Of a stretch of DNA of 64,000 bases, positions 1-8,657 are shown piece after piece (positions within the stretch are counted from its first letter, which is position 1; every line of letters starts with the position of its first letter). The position numbers and the translations under genes are program-made. The notes under the pieces were generated by a model. That model was not told the DNA's origin, did not search any database, and saw only the letters and a program-made list of their open reading frames with translations. Source of the DNA: Streptomyces sp. CNH099 (GTDB lineage Bacteria; Actinomycetota; Actinomycetes; Streptomycetales; Streptomycetaceae); the NCBI GenBank assembly GCA_000514715.1, contig AZWL01000015.1:62001-126000 (forward strand). The letters are read 5' to 3'.

Positions 1-2219
1 TCCTCGATGTGGATCGAGGACAGGACGTCGTCCTGCACGAGGCGCTGGCTGAGGATGATGGCGTCCTCGTAGTTGTGGCCCTCCCACGGCATGAACGCCA
101 CCAGGAGGTTCTTGCCGAGCGCCATCTCGCCCTCGTCGGTCGAGGGGCCGTCGGCGAGCACCTGGCCCTCGATGACGCGGGCGCCCTCGTCCACGAGCAC
201 CTTCTGGTTGAAGGAGGTGCCCTGGTTGGAGCGGTGGAACTTGTTGACGCGGTACGTGGTGTAGGTGCCGTCGTCGTTGGCGACGGTGACGTAGTCCGCG
301 GAGACCTCCTGGACCACGCCGTCCTTGTCGGCCTTGATGACGTCGCCGGCGTCGACCGCGCAGCGGTACTCCATGCCGGTGCCGACGAGCGGGGCCTCGG
401 CCCGGATCAGCGGCACGGCCTGGCGCATCATGTTGGAGCCCATGAGGGCCCGGTTGGCGTCGTCGTGCTCCAGGAACGGGATCATCGCGGTGGCGACCGA
501 CACCATCTGGCGCGGCGAGACGTCCATGTAGTCGACGTCGTCGCCGGGGATGTAGTCGACCTCGCCGCCGCGGCGGCGGACCAGGACCCGGTTCTCGGCG
601 AAGTGCAGGTCGTTCGTCAGCGGCGCGTTGGCCTGCGCGATGACGAAGCGGTCCTCCTCGTCGGCCGTCAGGTAGTCCACGTCGTCGGTGACGACGCCGT
701 CGACGACCTTGCGGTACGGGGTCTCGATGAAGCCGAACGCGTTGACCCGGCCGTACGAGGCGAGCGAGCCGATGAGGCCGATGTTCGGGCCTTCCGGCGT
801 CTCGATCGGGCACATGCGGCCGTAGTGCGACGGGTGCACGTCGCGGACCTCGAAGCCGGCCCGCTCACGGGACAGACCGCCGGGGCCGAGCGCGTTGAGC
901 CGGCGCTTGTGGGTCAGGCCCGACAGCGGGTTCGTCTGGTCCATGAACTGCGACAGCTGGCTGGTGCCGAAGAACTCCTTGATGGAGGCGACGACCGGCC
1001 GGATGTTGATCAGGGTCTGCGGCGTGATCGCCTCGACGTCCTGGGTCGTCATGCGCTCGCGCACGACGCGCTCCATGCGGGCGAGGCCCGTGCGCACCTG
1101 GTTCTGGATCAGCTCGCCGACGTTGCGGATACGGCGGTTGCCGAAGTGGTCGATGTCGTCGGTCTCGACGACGACGGCCTGGCCGTTGTCCCCGACGGTC
1201 TCGATCTCGCCGGCGTGCAGCTGCACCAGGTACTTGATCGAGGCGATGATGTCCTCGACGGTCAGCGTGCCCGAGTCGAGCGGCGCGGCGGCGCCCAGCT
1301 TCTTGTTGATCTTGTAGCGGCCGACCTTGGCGAGGTCGTAGCGCTTGGGGTTGAAGTAGAGGTTCTCCAGCAGCGTCTGCGCGGCCTCCTTGGTCGGCGG
1401 CTCGCCCGGGCGCAGCTTGCGGTAGATGTCGAGCAGCGCGTCGTCCTGCCCCTGGGTGTGGTCCTTCTCCAGGGTGGCGCGCATGGACTCGTACTCGCCG
1501 AACTCCTCAAGGATCTGCTCGTTCGTCCAGCCGAGCGCCTTGAGCAGCACGGTGACCGACTGCTTGCGCTTGCGGTCGATGCGGACGCCGACCATGTCGC
1601 GCTTGTCGATCTCCATCTCCAGCCAGGCGCCCCGGGAGGGGATGACCTTGACGGAGAAGATGTCCTTGTCGGAGGTCTTGTCGATGGAGGAGTCGAAGTA
1701 GACGCCCGGGGACCGGACGAGCTGCGAGACCACGACACGCTCGGTGCCGTTGATCACGAAGGTGCCCTTGTCGGTCATGAGCGGGAAGTCGCCCATGAAG
1801 ACCGTCTGGGACTTGATCTCGCCGGTCTCGTTGTTGGTGAACTCGGCGGTGACGAAGAGCGGTGCGGCGTACGTGAAGTCGCGCTCCTTGCACTCGTCGA
1901 TGGAGTTCTTCGGGGGCTCGAAGCGGTGGTCGCGGAAGGTCAGCGACATCGACCCGGAGAAGTCCTCGATCGGGGAGATCTCCTCGAAGATCTCCTCCAG
2001 GCCGGACTTCGTGGGGACGTCCTGTCCGTGGTCCAGGGCCTCCTCGACACGAGCCTTCCACGCGTCGTTGCCGAGCAGCCAGTCAAAGCTCTCGGTCTGG
2101 AGCGCAAGAAGGTTCGGAACCTCGAGGGGCTCCTTGATCTTCGCGAAAGAGATGCGCAGCGGGGCGGTGCTGGCGCCGTTGTTCGTACTAGCGGTCGAGG
2201 CGGTGCGCGAGGCGGCCAA
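1..2219 (-). CDS. rpoB: DNA-directed RNA polymerase subunit beta (5' two thirds, runs off window)
   Basis: Catalytic beta subunit of RNA polymerase. The product begins with the streptomycete-type N-terminus (LRISFAKIKEPLEVPNLLAL) and contains the rifampicin region at about residues 420-445 (SQLSQFMDQTNPLSGLTHKR). I start at the TTG at 2219-2217, preceded by GGAAGGA; TTG fits known streptomycete rpoB. About 739 of roughly 1,160 residues are inside the window. It follows rplL after a 593-bp gap with a hairpin and its own promoter. Odd point: residue 442 (E. coli 531) is Asn (AAC) and residue 429 (E. coli 518) is Thr (ACG), where Ser and Asn are usual; His437 (E. coli 526) is the normal residue. 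Confidence 0.97.
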   Translation of the reverse strand, partial: MAASRTASTASTNNGASTAPLRISFAKIKEPLEVPNLLALQTESFDWLLGNDAWKARVEEALDHGQDVPTKSGLEEIFEEISPIEDFSGSMSLTFRDHRFEPPKNSIDECKERDFTYAAPLFVTAEFTNNETGEIKSQTVFMGDFPLMTDKGTFVINGTERVVVSQLVRSPGVYFDSSIDKTSDKDIFSVKVIPSRGAWLEMEIDKRDMVGVRIDRKRKQSVTVLLKALGWTNEQILEEFGEYESMRATLEKDHTQGQDDALLDIYRKLRPGEPPTKEAAQTLLENLYFNPKRYDLAKVGRYKINKKLGAAAPLDSGTLTVEDIIASIKYLVQLHAGEIETVGDNGQAVVVETDDIDHFGNRRIRNVGELIQNQVRTGLARMERVVRERMTTQDVEAITPQTLINIRPVVASIKEFFGTSQLSQFMDQTNPLSGLTHKRRLNALGPGGLSRERAGFEVRDVHPSHYGRMCPIETPEGPNIGLIGSLASYGRVNAFGFIETPYRKVVDGVVTDDVDYLTADEEDRFVIAQANAPLTNDLHFAENRVLVRRRGGEVDYIPGDDVDYMDVSPRQMVSVATAMIPFLEHDDANRALMGSNMMRQAVPLIRAEAPLVGTGMEYRCAVDAGDVIKADKDGVVQEVSADYVTVANDDGTYTTYRVNKFHRSNQGTSFNQKVLVDEGARVIEGQVLADGPSTDEGEMALGKNLLVAFMPWEGHNYEDAIILSQRLVQDDVLSSIHIE

Positions 2220-2382
2220 GAGGGGTCCTTCCGAGGGCTCGGACTCACTACGCGCGTACCGGTCCCAAAACCCACACGGGAGAAGAGACGCCCAGGTCAA
2301 AGCGTGTCTCTCAAGATCGTACGAGCTCTGGACAGACCCCTGGTGACGGGCAGGGGGCAGTTAACAGGCAGCGCAAAGGGTC

Positions 2383-2411
2383 AGTGTAGCGACTCGCCAC
2401 ACTGATGTCCA
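2383..2411 (-). promoter_or_regulatory. Probable rpoB promoter
   Basis: Read leftward, TGGACA (2411-2406) and TACACT (2388-2383) are separated by exactly 17 bp, close to the housekeeping sigma-70/HrdB consensus. Transcription would start near 2375, giving an untranslated leader of about 155 nt before the TTG start. This allows rpoB transcription independent of the rplJL read-through. Confidence 0.65.
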
Positions 2412-2720
2412 GCGGAGGCTGGAGACCAGCAAATCTTCGATCTCTCCCTGCCTGGGGAGCGCCCGCCTCGCGTGGGGCCTCCCCTGAAGTTATGCCGAGT
2501 ACCGGATGCCTTCGCGCTTGAAGCCATTCCCACTCCGTCACCGATCCATGCCTCGGAGTACGGACCGATGTGACGACCTGAGAATCGCGCGCCGCTGGCC
2601 GTTCGTCAAGGCCCCCCTGCCCCAGGGAGATCATGTCGGCGCGCTCCGGCCGGTGAAGATCACCATACCCGCCGGCGCCCGCGGGGCAAGCCCTCCGGGC
2701 GGACGGCCCGGCAACGCAGC

Positions 2721-2752
2721 GAGGGCGACCACCCGTTTGGGTGATCGCCCTC
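2721..2752 (-). terminator. Hairpin between rplL and rpoB (attenuator or terminator)
   Basis: A 14-bp stem (2721-2734 with 2739-2752, one G:U-type mismatch) with a GTTT loop lies 60 bp past the rplL stop. There is no strong U tract, so partial termination between L7/L12 and the polymerase genes is likely. This is the usual way rplJL and rpoBC output is balanced. Confidence 0.7.
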
Positions 2753-2812
2753 GGCAGCAGCCGTCAGACCCGGCGGACGGGGCTCAGCGCGCCCCGGCCG
2801 GCCGGGGCGGGG

Positions 2813-3202
2813 TCACTTGACCTCGACGGAGGCGCCGGCGCCCTCAAGGGACTCCTTGGCCTTGTCCGCGGCCTCCTTGTTGACCTTCTCCAGAACCGCC
2901 TTCGGCGTGCCGTCGACCAGCTCCTTGGCCTCCTTCAGGCCGAGCGAGGTCAGCTCGCGCACGACCTTGATGACCTGGATCTTCTTGTCGCCGGCACCGG
3001 TGAGGACGACGTCGAACTCGTCCTTCTCCGGCTCGGCGTCGGCCGGGGCGCCCGGGGCGCCCGGACCGGCGGCGACGACGGCGGCCGGGGCGGCGGCCTC
3101 GACGTCGAACTTCTCCTCGAACTTCTTGACGAAATCGGACAGCTCGATGAGGGTCATCTCCTCGAACTGCGCGAGCAGGTCTTCCTGGCTGAGCTTCGCC
3201 AT
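2813..3202 (-). CDS. rplL: 50S ribosomal protein L7/L12
   Basis: Stalk protein of the large subunit that recruits translational GTPases. The 129-residue product has the N-terminal dimerisation domain (MAKLSQEDLLAQFEEMTL), an Ala/Gly/Pro hinge at about 40-60 and the conserved C-terminal domain with KVVRELTSLGLKEAKELVD. Length is normal for actinobacteria. It lies 84 bp downstream of rplJ, and a hairpin follows its stop. Start ATG is preceded by GGAAGGACC. Confidence 0.98.
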   Translation of the reverse strand: MAKLSQEDLLAQFEEMTLIELSDFVKKFEEKFDVEAAAPAAVVAAGPGAPGAPADAEPEKDEFDVVLTGAGDKKIQVIKVVRELTSLGLKEAKELVDGTPKAVLEKVNKEAADKAKESLEGAGASVEVK

Positions 3203-3286
3203 GGTGGCGGTCCTTCCACTAAGTCGGCTGGTGCCGGTTGTGCTGATGCATGAAGCGGCGGGCGTTCGCGGCCCGCTGAGCCACGG

Positions 3287-3841
3287 CTACTCCGCGGCGT
3301 CGGCGGGAGCCGGCGTACCGGCACCGCCCTGCTCGACCTTGTCGCGCAGCGCGTCCGCGGTGCGGACGAACTTCGACAGCGGGGCCTGGAAGGTCGCCGC
3401 GGCCTTCGCCATGGACGCCTTCATGCCACCGGCCAGCTTGGCGAGCAGCACCTCGCGGGACTCAAGGTCCGCGAGCTGGTTGATCTCCGCGGCGCTCACG
3501 GTCCTGCCGTCGAGGACGCCGCCCTTGATCACGAGCGCGGGGTTGGTCTTGGCGAAGTCACGCAGCCCCTTGGCCGCCTCGACCGGGTCACCGGTCACGA
3601 AGGCCACCGCGGTCGAGCCCTGGAGGTGCTCGTCCAGTTCGTCGAGCCCCGCCTCCTTCGCCGCGATCTTGGTCAGCGTGTTCTTCACCACTCGGTACTG
3701 CGCGTTCTCGCCGAGAGAACGGCGCAGCTCCTTCAGCTGCGCCACGCTCAGTCCGGTGTACGCGGTCACGACGGCCGCGTGGGAGTTACGGAGCTTGCCC
3801 GTGATCTCCTTGACGGCATCGACCTTGTCCGGCGTCGCCAT
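3287..3841 (-). CDS. rplJ: 50S ribosomal protein L10
   Basis: L10 anchors L7/L12 dimers to the ribosome and in many bacteria represses its own operon by binding the leader RNA. The product starts MATPDKVDAVKEITGKLRNS; I choose the ATG at 3841 because GGAAGGAGG lies just upstream, although the frame stays open for 22 more codons. The 184 residues include the conserved AVVTAYTGLSVAQLKELRR segment and a C-terminal helix for L7/L12. The extension after AGGAGTPAPADAAE is Ala/Pro-rich, as in other streptomycetes. Confidence 0.97.
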   Translation of the reverse strand: MATPDKVDAVKEITGKLRNSHAAVVTAYTGLSVAQLKELRRSLGENAQYRVVKNTLTKIAAKEAGLDELDEHLQGSTAVAFVTGDPVEAAKGLRDFAKTNPALVIKGGVLDGRTVSAAEINQLADLESREVLLAKLAGGMKASMAKAAATFQAPLSKFVRTADALRDKVEQGGAGTPAPADAAE

Positions 3842-4161
3842 GAGCCTCAGCCTCCTTCCGGGTGATGGGACCGCCCTTCGGATGCACGAGGCCCTCGCAC
3901 ACGACAAACGCCCCGGCGCAGGCGCGCGGGGCGTGACTCGACCGTACGGGCACGGGGCCCGGCGGGAGGGTCTTCCTCGTCACCTGCGCGGGCCGTCCGC
4001 GGCGTACGCGGAACCTTCGGCCACCGCACCCCCTTGCGGGTGCACGGCGACGGCCAGCGGTCTTTGGCTACGAAGAGGAAGGATACGGCCCAGGCCGTCC
4101 CACGGGCAAATCGCCCCGGGACGGCCCGGTCGCACGGACGTACGCGACGCGGACTCCGGCG
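3842..4161 (-). promoter_or_regulatory. rplJ upstream region with probable L10 leader
   Basis: This 320-bp gap holds no supported gene. On the leftward transcript, GC-rich inverted segments precede the strong rplJ ribosome binding site, and a GCGCAGGTGACGAGG stretch near 3985 resembles the conserved core of L10 leaders that bind the L10-(L12)4 complex. I infer an autoregulatory leader from position and this resemblance only. The hairpin at 4093-4126 is listed separately. Confidence 0.4.
4093..4126 (-). terminator. Hairpin after the 4162-5088 lipoprotein gene
   Basis: GGCCGTCCC (4093-4101) pairs perfectly with GGGACGGCC (4118-4126), and an inner GGGC/GCCC pair closes an AAATC loop. It lies 36 bp past the lipoprotein stop, so it probably ends that transcript. 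It could instead belong to the rplJ leader. Confidence 0.5.
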
Positions 4162-5088
4162 CTACGCGCCGCTCCCGGGGCTCTCGACGGCCTCGGGGGT
4201 GGCTTCGACGTCCTCCATCATGCCGCTCATGTCCAGCGTCTCGGACGCCGGCGGGGCCTTCACCGTGACGGGCTCGTTGTAGCTGAGGAAGGTCATGGTG
4301 GTGTCCAGCGGCCCCTCCTTCGTGTCGGCCCGCATGCGGAACTGCTTGGTGTGGTCGTCGCCGTCGATCCACATGTCCATGGTCAACTCGTCGACGCCCT
4401 GCTCCGCCATCTCGTCGATCTTCTCGCCGCGCCTCTTCTTCGTCTCCGCGTCCTCGTCCTTCAGGTCCGCGCGGAGGTCGTCGAGGGTGACCGTGCCGGT
4501 GTAGTGGGTGGTGTCCACCCCGTCGACCTTCTCCTCGCCGACCCTCTCCAGGTCCTCGGCCGCCGTCATCATCTGGGCGTCCTCGGTGGGGTTCTCGTCC
4601 GCCTGCTCCAGCTCCAGCAGCGGGCTCTCGCCGCCGTTAGCCTCCGCCTCGGACATGCCGATCTTGAGCCAGGTCTTGCCGTCCATCTCGGCGGCGGCCT
4701 CTTCGCCGGCGTTCATGTACATCGCGTCGTCGACGAGGCGTATCTCCACCACACCGCTCTCGTCGGGGGACGCCCCGTCCACCGTCATCTTCATCTGCAT
4801 GGCGGGCGGGTCCATGCTGATCGCCCCGGTGCCCTCCATGGTGCCCTCGCCGGGGGCCTCGCCGGTCATCCGGTACTCGACGGAGGTCAGCTCCTCCGCG
4901 TTGTCCGTGGCCTTGCGGACGGCGGCGGCGGGCGTGACGTCGACCGGCTGACCGGCGTTCCCGCCCTTCTCGCCGGCCGCCTTGCCGTCTCCCCCGTCGT
5001 CGTCGGAGCAGGCCGTGAAGGCGGTCAGGGCGAGGGCTGCCGCGCCGAGCGCGGCGCCGCCCCGTACGAACGTCGAACGCATCGTCAT
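4162..5088 (-). CDS. Lipoprotein, LolA/LppX-like fold suspected
   Basis: Secreted lipoprotein of 308 residues. The signal peptide ends in a lipobox (LTAFTAC) with the cysteine near residue 25, followed by an Asp/Gly-rich linker. The body has periodic beta-strand segments (e.g. TSVEYRMTGEAP, MWIDGDDHTKQFRM) typical of LolA/LppX/LprG-like lipid-carrier folds; the specific family is an inference. It is paralogous to the next gene (shared VDGVDTTHYTGTVTLDDL versus VRGVQTTHYSGTVDVAEL). ATG 5088 or 5082 is possible; GGAGG favours 5088. Its place between rplA and rplJ matches, from memory, a lipoprotein pair conserved in Streptomyces. Confidence 0.8.
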   Translation of the reverse strand: MTMRSTFVRGGAALGAAALALTAFTACSDDDGGDGKAAGEKGGNAGQPVDVTPAAAVRKATDNAEELTSVEYRMTGEAPGEGTMEGTGAISMDPPAMQMKMTVDGASPDESGVVEIRLVDDAMYMNAGEEAAAEMDGKTWLKIGMSEAEANGGESPLLELEQADENPTEDAQMMTAAEDLERVGEEKVDGVDTTHYTGTVTLDDLRADLKDEDAETKKRRGEKIDEMAEQGVDELTMDMWIDGDDHTKQFRMRADTKEGPLDTTMTFLSYNEPVTVKAPPASETLDMSGMMEDVEATPEAVESPGSGA

Positions 5089-5216
5089 CCTTTCCCTCCG
5101 GGCGCACGTGCCCCGGCATATGGAACGGCACACGCTAGTGCCTCCGGCGGACGCGGCGACGGCCGGGCCGGGACACCGCTGACCGCGCCGGAGACGCTGA
5201 GCGGGTCGGGCAACTG

Positions 5217-6137
5217 CTACTGGATCTGGGTGAAGTCGATGCTCTCCGCCGCCGCGGGCTCCTCGACCTCGACCTCGGTGCCGTAGTCCGAGTAGTAGAC
5301 GGTGGAGCTGAACTCGCCGCCCGTCATCTCCCCGGCCTCCTCACGCTTGATCATCAGGTCGTTCTCGTCCACCCAGATGTCGACGGTCTGCGTGGTGACG
5401 CCGGACGCCTCCAGCTGGTCCTCCAGGTCCGACAGCTCCTGCTCGCTCATCGTCTTGGAGGACGCGCGGGCCAGTTCGGCGACGTCCACGGTGCCGGAGT
5501 AGTGCGTGGTCTGGACGCCGCGCACCTCCTCCTGGCCGACCTCCTCGACGTCCTCGGAGGCCAGCAGCAGCTTCACGGCCTGGCCCGGGGTGCTGTTCTG
5601 CATCTGGTCCTTCATGTACTCCCCGGAGGGGCCCATGAGCCGCGCCATCTCGTCGTAGTCGTAGCGGATCCAGTTCTTGCCCGGGTACTGGGTCTGGAAC
5701 GCGCCTTCGACGCCGGCGTAGTAGGCGTCCGGCAGGTAGCGGGCCTCCAGCGTGCCGTCGTCGTCCATCAGCTTGATCGAGGAGGCCATCTGGCCGTCGG
5801 TGTACTTGACGGTGGCGGTGCCGACCGCGCCGTCCGCCCAGTTGAGTTCGCCCTCGTTCTCCGTGGTCATCGCGTCGCCCATGACCATGGTGCTCTCGAA
5901 CTTCGACGACTCCGCGCCCGCGGTCTTCTCGTCGATCGCCTGCAGCGCGGCCAGCGCGCCGCGTACGGCCCCGTTGCCGCCGCTGCCGCCCTCGGTGCCG
6001 CTGCCGCCGTCAGTGCTGGTGCCGCCGGTGCCGGAACCGCCGTCACCGTTGCCGGAGTCGCTCCCGCAGGCCGCCGCGAATGCGAGCAGCAGCGCCGCTC
6101 CCAGCGAGACACCTGCGCGCTTCACGGTCGTGTGCAT
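5217..6137 (-). CDS. Lipoprotein, paralogue of the downstream one
   Basis: A 306-residue lipoprotein with signal MHTTVKRAG..., lipobox AFAAAC (Cys near residue 24) and a Gly/Ser/Thr-rich linker of about 30 residues. The rest resembles its neighbour, including TTHYSGTVDVAEL and a C-terminal strand with VDIWVDENDLMIKREE. Such carriers bind lipids or hydrophobic ligands at the membrane outer face; the ligand is unknown. I use ATG 6137 because the lipoprotein signal starts there; the open frame extends 23 codons upstream without signal character. It lies 128 bp from the next gene and follows the rplKA terminator, so it probably has its own promoter. Confidence 0.8.
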   Translation of the reverse strand: MHTTVKRAGVSLGAALLLAFAAACGSDSGNGDGGSGTGGTSTDGGSGTEGGSGGNGAVRGALAALQAIDEKTAGAESSKFESTMVMGDAMTTENEGELNWADGAVGTATVKYTDGQMASSIKLMDDDGTLEARYLPDAYYAGVEGAFQTQYPGKNWIRYDYDEMARLMGPSGEYMKDQMQNSTPGQAVKLLLASEDVEEVGQEEVRGVQTTHYSGTVDVAELARASSKTMSEQELSDLEDQLEASGVTTQTVDIWVDENDLMIKREEAGEMTGGEFSSTVYYSDYGTEVEVEEPAAAESIDFTQIQ

Positions 6138-6210
6138 GGGAATCCCCGCCCCCTCGTGGTCAGTCGTTCGCCGGGCAGGTGTTCTGCCCGTACGGCCAGT
6201 GAACACGAGA

Positions 6211-6257
6211 AACGGGCCGGACCCGGTTCCCTATGGGCGTTCCGGATCCGACCCGTT
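6211..6257 (-). terminator. rplK-rplA terminator
   Basis: Fourteen-base arms (6211-6224 and 6244-6257) pair with two G:U wobbles around a 19-nt loop. On the leftward strand the stem is followed by a short pyrimidine run (TTTCTCGTG). It sits about 90 bp after the rplA stop. Confidence 0.65.
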
Positions 6258-6345
6258 GCCTGGTCGTGACAGTCGAAGCGATTCTGTCGAACAGCGGCGC
6301 CCGGCCGGCACCGTCAACTGCCGCCCGCCGGCTGCCGATCGCGGC

Positions 6346-7062
6346 TCAGACCGCGGGCTCCTCCGACATCAGGTTCCGCACCCGCGCGGGGTCCACCGGG
6401 ACGCCGGGGCCCATCGTCGTGGTGATGGTGGTCTTCTTGATGTAACGGCCCTTGGCGGCGGACGGCTTGAGCCGCAGCACCTCCTCCAGCGCCGCGCTGT
6501 AGTTCTCCACCAGCTGCCGCTCGTCGAACGACGTCTTGCCGATGATGAAGTGCAGGTTGGAGTGCTTGTCGGTGCGGAACTCGATCTTGCCGCCCTTGAT
6601 CTCGGTGACGGCCTTCGCCACGTCGGGCGTGACCGTGCCGGTCTTCGGGTTCGGCATCAGACCGCGCGGGCCGAGGACCCGGCCGAGGCGGCCGACCTTG
6701 CCCATGAGGTCCGGGGTGGCGACGACCGCGTCGAAGTCGAGGCGGCCCTTCTGCACCTCCTCGATCAGCTCGTCGGCGCCGACGATGTCGGCGCCCGCGG
6801 CCTCCGCGGCCGCTGCACGGTCACCGGTCGCGAAGACCAGGACCCGGGCGGTCTTGCCGGTGCCGTGCGGGAGGTTCACGGTGCCGCGGACCATCTGGTC
6901 GGCCTTGCGCGGGTCGATGCCCAGGCGCATGGCGACCTCGACGGTGCCGTCGAACTTCGTCGTGGACGTCTCCTTGGCGAGGCGGACGGCCTCAAGGGGT
7001 GCGTACTGCCGCGTGCGGTCGACCTTGGCGTCGTTGCCGCGGAGTGCCTTGCTGCGCTTCAC
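6346..7062 (-). CDS. rplA: 50S ribosomal protein L1
   Basis: L1 forms the mobile stalk near the E site. The product is 238 residues with the family signature VLGPRGLMPNPKTGTV and the segment YAPLEAVRLAKETSTTKFDG. The start is GTG 7062 with CAGGAG seven bases upstream. It follows rplK by 94 bp. L1 is usually the translational repressor of the L11 operon; no L1 target could be picked out by eye here. Confidence 0.98.
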   Translation of the reverse strand: MKRSKALRGNDAKVDRTRQYAPLEAVRLAKETSTTKFDGTVEVAMRLGIDPRKADQMVRGTVNLPHGTGKTARVLVFATGDRAAAAEAAGADIVGADELIEEVQKGRLDFDAVVATPDLMGKVGRLGRVLGPRGLMPNPKTGTVTPDVAKAVTEIKGGKIEFRTDKHSNLHFIIGKTSFDERQLVENYSAALEEVLRLKPSAAKGRYIKKTTITTTMGPGVPVDPARVRNLMSEEPAV

Positions 7063-7156
7063 TGCTGCTCCTGAGTGTCGGTACGGAGTCGTGGTCCGGG
7101 CCGGCGCATGGCCCTGCCACAGGGTGGTGCGGGTGCCGCTGGCCCCCGGGGGGCGC

Positions 7157-7591
7157 TCAGCCCTCGACCGTGACGCCCATGGAGCGGGCGGTGCCGGCGA
7201 TGATCTTCTCGGCGGCGTCCAGGTCGTTGGCGTTGAGGTCGGCCATCTTGGTGGTGGCGATCTCGCGGACCTGGTCGCGGGTGATCTTCGCGACCTTGGT
7301 CTTGTGCGGCTCGCCGGAGCCCTTCTCCACGCCCGCGGCCTTGAGGATCATCTTCGCGGCCGGCGGCGTCTTGGTGATGAAGGTGAACGAACGGTCCTCG
7401 TAGACCGTGATCTCCACCGGGATCACCCAGCCGCGCTGCGACTCGGTGGCGGCGTTGTAGGCCTTGCAGAACTCCATGATGTTCACGCCGTGCTGGCCCA
7501 GCGCGGGGCCGACCGGCGGGGCCGGGTTCGCGGCACCGGCCTGGATCTGGAGCTTGATCAGCCCCGTGACCTTCTTCTTCTTGGGAGGCAT
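7157..7591 (-). CDS. rplK: 50S ribosomal protein L11
   Basis: L11 binds 23S rRNA at the GTPase centre and is needed for the stringent response and the thiostrepton site. The 144-residue product has the conserved N-terminus KVTGLIKLQIQAGAANPAPP, with the Pro residues that face thiostrepton, and the C-terminal RNA-binding domain. Start ATG is preceded by GGAGAGAC. It is the first gene of rplK-rplA, 181 bp downstream of nusG. Confidence 0.98.
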   Translation of the reverse strand: MPPKKKKVTGLIKLQIQAGAANPAPPVGPALGQHGVNIMEFCKAYNAATESQRGWVIPVEITVYEDRSFTFITKTPPAAKMILKAAGVEKGSGEPHKTKVAKITRDQVREIATTKMADLNANDLDAAEKIIAGTARSMGVTVEG

Positions 7592-7708
7592 GTCTCTCCG
7601 GGTCCTTGAATGAGAGGTTTGCGCCTCGATCCGGCGATCCGGCCGACCGTCCGGACGGAGGCATACCGCACCACGATAGCCGTATCGGGTGCGGGTCCTG
7701 AAACCGAG

Positions 7709-7741
7709 CAGGTCAGAGCGGCTGCAAAGCCGTCTGACCTG
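7709..7741 (-). terminator. Hairpin between nusG and rplK
   Basis: CAGGTCAG (7709-7716) pairs with CTGACCTG (7734-7741) and the stem continues inward with GCGGCT/AGCCGT. It lies about 30 bp after the nusG stop. There is no real U tract, so it may be a partial terminator upstream of rplK. Confidence 0.55.
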
Positions 7742-7772
7742 GTCGGAAGCGTACGAGGCGGGAGGTGCGCCC

Positions 7773-8657
7773 TCAGTCGTTCTTCTGGATCTGGTCGAAG
7801 CTCAGCTCGACCGGGGTCTCCCGGCCGAAGATCTCCACCAGGCCCTTGACCTTCTTCGAGTCGGCGTTGATCTCGTTGATGGTCGCCTGCAGCGTCGCGA
7901 ACGGGCCGTCGGTGACGGTGACCGAGTCGCCCACGGCGAAGTCGAGCACCTGCACCTCGACCTTGCGGGACGGCGTCGGCTTGCCCTCGGCCTCCGCGGC
8001 CTCGCGGGCGGCCTTCTCCTCGGCCTCCGGGGCGAGCATGCGGACGATCTCGTCGAGCGTCAGCGGGTACGGGTCGTAGGCGTTGCCGACGAAGCCGGTG
8101 ACGCCGGGGGTGTTGCGCACGACGCCCCACGACTCGTTCGTCAGGTCCATCCGCACCAGGACGTAGCCCGGGAGCTTGTTCTGCCGGACGTTCCTGCGCT
8201 CGCCGTTCTTGATCTGGACGACCTCTTCCTCGGGCACCTCGGCCTGGTAGATGAAGTCCTCGACGTTCAGGGAGACCGCGCGCTGTTCGAGGTTGGCCTT
8301 GACCCGCTTCTCGTAGCCCGCATAGGTGTGGATCACGTACCACTCGCCGGGCAGGCCGCGCAGGTCCTGGCGGAGCGCCTCGACGGGGTCGACAGCCTCG
8401 CCGGCGTCGCCGTCCTCGGCCTCGTCGGGCTGCTCGTCCCCGGCGGCCTCGTCGTCCGCCGCCGCCTCGGCGTCCTCGGCGGACTCGGCGTCCGCCGCGA
8501 CCTCGTCGGCGGCGTCCGCCGCGTCCTCAAGCCCGGTCTCCGCGGCCGCCCCGGCCTCCTCCACCTGCTCGGCAGGGGCACCCGCGGCAGGCTCTGCCTG
8601 CGCAGCGCCGGCAACCTCATCGGTCGCGACTGCGTCGTTCAGGTTCGGGTCAGACAC
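7773..8657 (-). CDS. nusG: Transcription termination/antitermination protein NusG
   Basis: NusG binds RNA polymerase through its NGN domain and couples transcription to Rho or ribosomes through a KOW domain. After an Ala/Glu/Asp-rich extension of about 105 residues comes the NGN domain (WYVIHTYAGYEKRVKANLEQ) and a C-terminal KOW (VGDSVTVTDGPFATLQATIN). The long acidic N-terminus is typical of streptomycete NusG. I choose GTG 8657 (product MSDPNLND...), as in relatives; a TTG at 8681 is an alternative. It lies 87 bp downstream of secE. Confidence 0.95.
   Translation of the reverse strand: MSDPNLNDAVATDEVAGAAQAEPAAGAPAEQVEEAGAAAETGLEDAADAADEVAADAESAEDAEAAADDEAAGDEQPDEAEDGDAGEAVDPVEALRQDLRGLPGEWYVIHTYAGYEKRVKANLEQRAVSLNVEDFIYQAEVPEEEVVQIKNGERRNVRQNKLPGYVLVRMDLTNESWGVVRNTPGVTGFVGNAYDPYPLTLDEIVRMLAPEAEEKAAREAAEAEGKPTPSRKVEVQVLDFAVGDSVTVTDGPFATLQATINEINADSKKVKGLVEIFGRETPVELSFDQIQKND

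Larger units (their letters stand above)
2220..2812 (-). other. rplL-rpoB intergenic region
   Basis: This 593-bp stretch shows no convincing gene. It holds the attenuator-like hairpin near rplL, the probable rpoB promoter in its left part, and the rpoB leader with its ribosome binding site at about 2224-2230. The open frames across it have no family signature and poor codon usage. Confidence 0.6.

Noticed and set aside
9..2405. A long rightward frame across rpoB
   Set aside because: It is the antisense shadow of the GC-rich rpoB sequence. The leftward frame gives the conserved RpoB motifs and the rightward product has no family-like segment.
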